From the NCBI RefSeq assembly GCF_012276985.1, contig NZ_JAAXMM010000013.1, positions 1 to 64,000 of the forward strand: a stretch of 64,000 nt of DNA, in the 5' to 3' direction. The position numbers and the translations under genes are program-made. Positions 60,460-64,000 of this stretch are shown one piece after another. Each line of letters opens with the position of its first letter. Positions within the stretch are counted from its first letter, which is position 1. Source of the stretch: Agrobacterium sp. a22-2. Its GTDB lineage: Bacteria > Pseudomonadota > Alphaproteobacteria > Rhizobiales > Rhizobiaceae. The notes beneath the pieces were generated by a model. The model was not told the origin of the DNA, ran no database searches, and saw only the letters and a program-made list of their open reading frames with translations.

Positions 60460-62388
60460 TCAGCCCCTGCCCTTGCCGCCGCCGCGCGGACCGGATGGCT
60501 TACCGCCGCCTGGTCGATCACTGCTCGGCCGGCCCGAATAGGGCCGTGCACCGCCCGGTTTCGCCCCACCGGGCTTGGATCCGCCAGGCTTGCCGCCGAA
60601 CGACTTTCCGCCGCCGGGCTTTGCCCCGAAGGGTTTTGCACCGGCCGGCTTGTCGCCGAAAGCGCGTGCGCCAGCCGGCTTGCCATAGGGCTTGCCGCCG
60701 GCGGGCCGGCTATCGGCCGAGCGATCGCCGCGCGGCTTGTCGCCCCAGGTCTTTTCGCCCCGTGGCCGGTCTTCGCGCGGCCGGTCATCCCGTGGACGGT
60801 CGCTGCGTGGCCTGTCGTCTCTCGGCCGATCACTGCGCGGCCTGTCGCCAAACGAGCGGGCTTCGCGCGGGCGGTCATCGCGCGGCGGACGGTCGCCGAA
60901 GGATTTCTTGTGGCCGAAGCCTTCGCCGTCGCCGCGTGGCTTGCTGGTGTCCGGGCCGTCGGCGCGGATCCAGTCGCGGTCTTCGGCTGCCCGATTGACC
61001 ACGACGCGCGGACCTGGATCGGGACGGGCAAAGCCCGCGCCGCCTGAGCTGCGATCCGGATCGAATTTCTTGAAGCTCTTGGTCGGCGTGCCGTCCTTGC
61101 TGCGACCGTAGCGCTTGGTCTGCGGCGCACCTTCCGGCCGGGGCCGCGGCGTACGCTTCTCGGTCTCGTCCTTCTTGGCGGCTGTCTTTTCCGAGACCGG
61201 ACGAGCGCCGGGCGCCATCCAGACATTGGCGGTGCGGGACTTGCCCATGGGCGGACGGCTTGGACGGTCGGCGCCGAAGGATGCGCCCTTGCGGTCGCCG
61301 TCGCGCTCACCGCTGCGCGGGGGCCGTGTCTTGGTGTCGTCGCGGCGGGTGTCGAGACGGCCAAGCGCCCGTTCGCGCTTGTCTTCCGGCTTGCTCCACT
61401 TTGGCCGTTCGGCGCGCTCAGGCGCGCGCTGCGAGGGCTTGGCAGTTGCTTCTTCTTCCTCGTCGTCGGGCGAATTGGTGAAGATCGGCGCGTCGAAATT
61501 GGCCTTGGAATCCTCGATCAGGCGAGGCCCGAGCTGGTCGCGCAGCATGCGGCCGCGCACTTCGACGACCTTGGTCTCGGGCAGGTCGCCGAGCTGGAAC
61601 GGACCGTAGGAAATGCGGATCAGGCGGTTGACCTCGAGACCCAGCGCGCCGAGCACGTTCTTGATTTCGCGGTTCTTGCCTTCGCGCAGGCCCATGGTGA
61701 TCCACACATTGTGGCCCTGGGTGCGGTCGAGCGTCGCCTCGATGGAGCCGTACAGCACACCGTCGACGGCAATGCCGTCCTTCAGCTTGTCGAGGCCGGC
61801 CTGATCGATCTCGCCATAGGCGCGGACGCGATAGCGGCGCAGCCAGCCGGTGGTCGGCAGTTCGAGAACGCGGGCAAGGCCGCCGTCATTGGTCAGCAGC
61901 AGCAGGCCTTCGGTGTTGATGTCGAGACGGCCGATCGACATGACGCGCGGCAACTCGTCCGGCAGGTTGTCGAATACGGTCTGGCGGCCTTCCGGATCGG
62001 AATTGGTGGTCACCAGGCCGGCCGGCTTGTGGTAGAGCCACAGGCGCGTGCGCTCGATACCGCGGATGGCAACTTCGTCAACCTCGATCTTGTCGGCCAT
62101 CGTGACGTTGACCACCGGGGTATCAAGCACCTTGCCGTTCAGCTTGACGCGACCTTCCATGATCATGCGCTCGATATCGCGGCGCGAGGCCACGCCGACG
62201 CGGGCGAGCAGTTTGGAGATGCGCTCCGGCTTCATGGCGTCTTCGCCCGAGGTCGAGGGCTCGGCCCGCTTGCGGGGCGCTTCCGACGCGGATTTGTCCG
62301 CCGTCCGTGGCGATTTCGCCGGGGACGGCTTTCTGTCGCGATCGAACGGCTTGCCGGCGGGTCGCGTGGGCTTGTCTTTGGATGTCAT
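60460..62388 (-). CDS. rluB: 23S rRNA pseudouridine synthase RluB-like with a long disordered tail
   Basis: A 642-residue protein. A basic leader (1-50) precedes an S4 RNA-binding domain (about 53-105; RISKLLARVGVASRRDIERM) and an RsuA/RluB catalytic domain (to about 295; the catalytic Asp is in GRLDINTEGLLLLTND). The remaining half is low complexity: Arg/Asp/Pro repeats (DRPRDDRPRSDRPRDD) followed by Gly/Lys/Pro repeats ending GPRGGGKGRG. The core should modify helix 89/90 region of 23S rRNA. The tail resembles RNA-binding disordered regions and varies among rhizobia. Confidence 0.9.
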   Translation of the reverse strand: MTSKDKPTRPAGKPFDRDRKPSPAKSPRTADKSASEAPRKRAEPSTSGEDAMKPERISKLLARVGVASRRDIERMIMEGRVKLNGKVLDTPVVNVTMADKIEVDEVAIRGIERTRLWLYHKPAGLVTTNSDPEGRQTVFDNLPDELPRVMSIGRLDINTEGLLLLTNDGGLARVLELPTTGWLRRYRVRAYGEIDQAGLDKLKDGIAVDGVLYGSIEATLDRTQGHNVWITMGLREGKNREIKNVLGALGLEVNRLIRISYGPFQLGDLPETKVVEVRGRMLRDQLGPRLIEDSKANFDAPIFTNSPDDEEEEATAKPSQRAPERAERPKWSKPEDKRERALGRLDTRRDDTKTRPPRSGERDGDRKGASFGADRPSRPPMGKSRTANVWMAPGARPVSEKTAAKKDETEKRTPRPRPEGAPQTKRYGRSKDGTPTKSFKKFDPDRSSGGAGFARPDPGPRVVVNRAAEDRDWIRADGPDTSKPRGDGEGFGHKKSFGDRPPRDDRPREARSFGDRPRSDRPRDDRPRSDRPRDDRPREDRPRGEKTWGDKPRGDRSADSRPAGGKPYGKPAGARAFGDKPAGAKPFGAKPGGGKSFGGKPGGSKPGGAKPGGARPYSGRPSSDRPGGGKPSGPRGGGKGRG

Positions 62389-62456
62389 TTTTGTTTGCCT
62401 GTCGTTTGGCGTGTCGTATCAGTTCGCGCGGCAAGGGTTAAGAGGAAAAGTGTCAT

Positions 62457-62909
62457 ATGCCGGAGACAAATCGCTTCATGGATGCAGCGCTTGACGCCGC
62501 GAGGGCGGCAGGCGCGCGGGGCGAAGTGCCGATCGGCGCCGTTCTGGTGCTGGAAGGCGAGATCATCGCCTCGGCCGGCAACGAGACGCGGGCGGCAAAC
62601 GACATCACGGCGCATGCCGAAATCCTCGCCATCCGCCGGGCCGCCGAACGGCTTGGCCAGGAACGGCTGACCAGCGCCGATCTCTATGTGACGCTCGAGC
62701 CCTGCACCATGTGCGCGGCGGCCATCTCGTTTGCGCGGCTGCGGCGGCTCTACTACGGCGCCGAAGACCCGAAGGGCGGTGGGGTGGACAATGGCGTGCG
62801 CTTCTACGGTCAGCCGACCTGCCATCACGCGCCGGAGGTCTATTCCGGCATTGGTGAAACGGAGGCGGCCCGCCTTCTCAGGGATTTTTTCGGACAACGA
62901 CGCGGCTGA
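62457..62909 (+). CDS. tadA: tRNA-specific adenosine deaminase
   Basis: A 150-residue zinc enzyme that converts A34 to inosine in tRNA-Arg(ACG). Zinc and catalytic residues are HAE (53-55) and PCTMC (Cys83, Cys86). DPKGGGVDNGVRFY is the usual TadA segment. It is divergent from rluB, and its TGA stop is immediately adjacent to the convergent cyclase stop (TGATCA). Confidence 0.95.
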   Translation: MPETNRFMDAALDAARAAGARGEVPIGAVLVLEGEIIASAGNETRAANDITAHAEILAIRRAAERLGQERLTSADLYVTLEPCTMCAAAISFARLRRLYYGAEDPKGGGVDNGVRFYGQPTCHHAPEVYSGIGETEAARLLRDFFGQRRG

Positions 62910-63698
62910 TCAGGCCGCGTCCACGCGGCCGATAACGACCCGGTTGCGGCCGGCGTTCTTGGCCTCGTAAAGCCGGCGGTCGGCGATGCCGAACAGCGTC
63001 TCGGGGCTAAAGACATCGTCGGCGCAGGCGATGCCGAAGCTCATGCTGACGGGCACGCGGCGGTCGGCGACCATCAGCGCGATGTCCAGAACCGCGCGGC
63101 GGATGCCGTCGGCGATCGACAGGGCCGTATCCGAATCCGCGCCGTCGAGAAAGATAATGAACTCCTCACCGCCGATGCGACCCCAGAAATCCTGCGGCCG
63201 GATTGATGCGGCAATCGCCGCCGCGATGGCGCGCAGAGCCCGATCGCCGGTTTGGTGGCCGAACGTGTCGTTGATGTTCTTGAAGTGATCGGCATCGCCG
63301 ATCAGCAGGGCGCAGGGGCGTGGCGGTCGGCAACAGGCCTCGGCCAGGCGGGCAAAGACCGTCTCGCGGTTGAGGCCGCCGGTCAGGCTATCCGTGGAGG
63401 CTTTTTCCTGCAAAGCGGCATGCAGCGATGTCAACTCCCGATGGGCCTGGTGAAGCTCGCCATGCATGCGCAGGATCTGGTCGCGCGCGATGCTGATCTG
63501 TTCCTTCTGATGGAATTGATAGGCGCTGGCAGGGGCTGCGATCAGCAGCGGGCAGAGCACGCTCATCCAGAAGCCGGGACCATCCGGATGGCCGCCGAGA
63601 AAGGGCACAAGCAGCAGGACGATCGCCACGGACACCACAACGGAGAGCCCGGTTGCGATAGCGGCCTTGACGACGGTTTTCTGACTGAGCCCAAACAT
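62910..63698 (-). CDS. Membrane-bound diguanylate cyclase (GGDEF)
   Basis: A 262-residue protein with two N-terminal membrane helices (about 10-34 and 43-60), a short coiled linker, and a GGDEF domain (about 100-258) with TDSLTGGLNR and the active loop GGEEF (176-180). RPQD at 167-170 sits five residues before it, the product-inhibition I-site RxxD. It should make cyclic-di-GMP from two GTP. No sensory domain is visible between the helices. Confidence 0.93.
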   Translation of the reverse strand: MFGLSQKTVVKAAIATGLSVVVSVAIVLLLVPFLGGHPDGPGFWMSVLCPLLIAAPASAYQFHQKEQISIARDQILRMHGELHQAHRELTSLHAALQEKASTDSLTGGLNRETVFARLAEACCRPPRPCALLIGDADHFKNINDTFGHQTGDRALRAIAAAIAASIRPQDFWGRIGGEEFIIFLDGADSDTALSIADGIRRAVLDIALMVADRRVPVSMSFGIACADDVFSPETLFGIADRRLYEAKNAGRNRVVIGRVDAA

Positions 63699-63716
63699 GG
63701 CCGGCAGTTAACCGAC

Positions 63717-63742
63717 CGCCCGTTAACAGGGCGTAACGGGCG
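63717..63742. repeat. Inverted repeat between the acetyltransferase and cyclase genes
   Basis: CGCCCGTTA and TAACGGGCG are 9-base perfect arms around 8 bases. No T-tract follows on the transcribed strand, so it may be a rho-independent-like stop of low strength or an operator for the cyclase. Confidence 0.5.
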
Positions 63743-63757
63743 CCATATTGTTTTTCG

Positions 63758-64000
63758 TCAGCCAGAGCTGCCTGGTTTATCCTGCGCAAAGTCCTTCAGC
63801 GCATCGCCGGCCATGCGGTAGCGGATCCATTCGGTCTGCGGTGCGGCGCCGATGGCGTCGTAGACGCGGATGGCGGGCGTGTTCCAATCCAGCACGCTCC
63901 ATTCGAAGCGGCCGCAGCCTTCCTTAAGCGCGCGCCTTGCCAGGTAACGCAGCATCAGCTTGCCGGCGCCGGAGCCGCGATATTCGGGGGCGATGTAGAG
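63758..64000 (-). CDS. GNAT family N-acetyltransferase (N-terminus cut by window edge)
   Basis: The frame is open to the window edge; the visible 80 residues are the C-terminal half. LYIAPEYRGSGAGKLMLRYL is the acetyl-CoA pyrophosphate-binding motif A (RGSGAG), and WNTPAIRVYDAIGA is the usual motif B region with Asn and Tyr. Proteins of this layout resemble diamine or amino-acid acetyltransferases; the substrate is unknown. Confidence 0.88.
   Translation of the reverse strand, partial: LYIAPEYRGSGAGKLMLRYLARRALKEGCGRFEWSVLDWNTPAIRVYDAIGAAPQTEWIRYRMAGDALKDFAQDKPGSSG

Noticed and set aside
63710..63728. CtrA site before the diguanylate cyclase
   Set aside because: The two TTAA boxes are 11 bases apart, not 7, and are better explained as part of an inverted repeat.

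Overview
The window is chromosomal DNA from a Rhizobiaceae-type alphaproteobacterium (Rhizobium/Agrobacterium/Allorhizobium group). The evidence is GC-rich coding sequence, rhizobial gene neighbourhoods (ispB-TPR-ispE-moaB; atpI-B-E-F'-F facing rnhB; mutL-DUF2093 facing lpxK-waaA-DUF4170; tadA facing rluB-rsmD), a MutL carrying the endonuclease motif, and rhizobial mosaic palindromic repeats. Species cannot be fixed from the sequence alone. Almost every base is coding, both window ends cut a gene (DUF2207 on the left, a GNAT acetyltransferase on the right), and no rRNA, tRNA, CRISPR, prophage or insertion sequence was seen.

Layout. 1-5.5 kb: an operon on the minus strand reading glyQ, a frameshifted membrane gene, lemA, a class I-like aroA and a DUF2207 membrane protein. 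5.6-9.5 kb: an RTX secreted protein, a small membrane protein, an S49 peptidase, a TrmN6-like methyltransferase and a DUF2007 protein. 9.5-17.9 kb: polyprenyl diphosphate synthase, a TPR protein, ispE, moaB, a second RTX protein, a glycosyltransferase-like protein, a radical SAM protein and rnhB. 18-20.9 kb: the F0 part of ATP synthase. 21-27 kb: SleB-like hydrolase, kup, corA, hsp20 and mrp.

27.2-40.8 kb is the centrepiece, a complete nitrate assimilation locus on the minus strand: luxR-type regulator, nasT, nasS, a regulated leader, nrtA-nrtB-nrtD, nirB, nirD, nasA and cysG. NrtABD imports nitrate, NasA reduces it to nitrite, NirBD reduces nitrite to ammonium, and CysG makes the siroheme NirB needs. 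The leader before nrtA holds, in order, an NtrC-like enhancer, a sigma-54 promoter, two hairpins suited to the ANTAR protein NasT, and an intrinsic terminator. That predicts double control by nitrogen starvation (NtrC/RpoN) and nitrate (NasS/NasT antitermination). The operon is punctuated by four GC-rich mosaic palindromic elements, one of which sits in frame inside cysG.

41-48.5 kb: an SMP-30 lactonase gene with a textbook sigma-54 promoter, a PRC-barrel protein, an Old Yellow Enzyme/trimethylamine-dehydrogenase-like oxidoreductase, a GGDEF-EAL protein and a PAS-PAS-receiver protein. 48.7-64 kb: mutL, lipid A/Kdo genes (lpxK, waaA), DUF4170, an inositol-phosphatase-like gene, pmbA, a CPA2 cation/proton antiporter, a patatin, rsmD, rluB with a long disordered tail, tadA, a diguanylate cyclase and the cut acetyltransferase.
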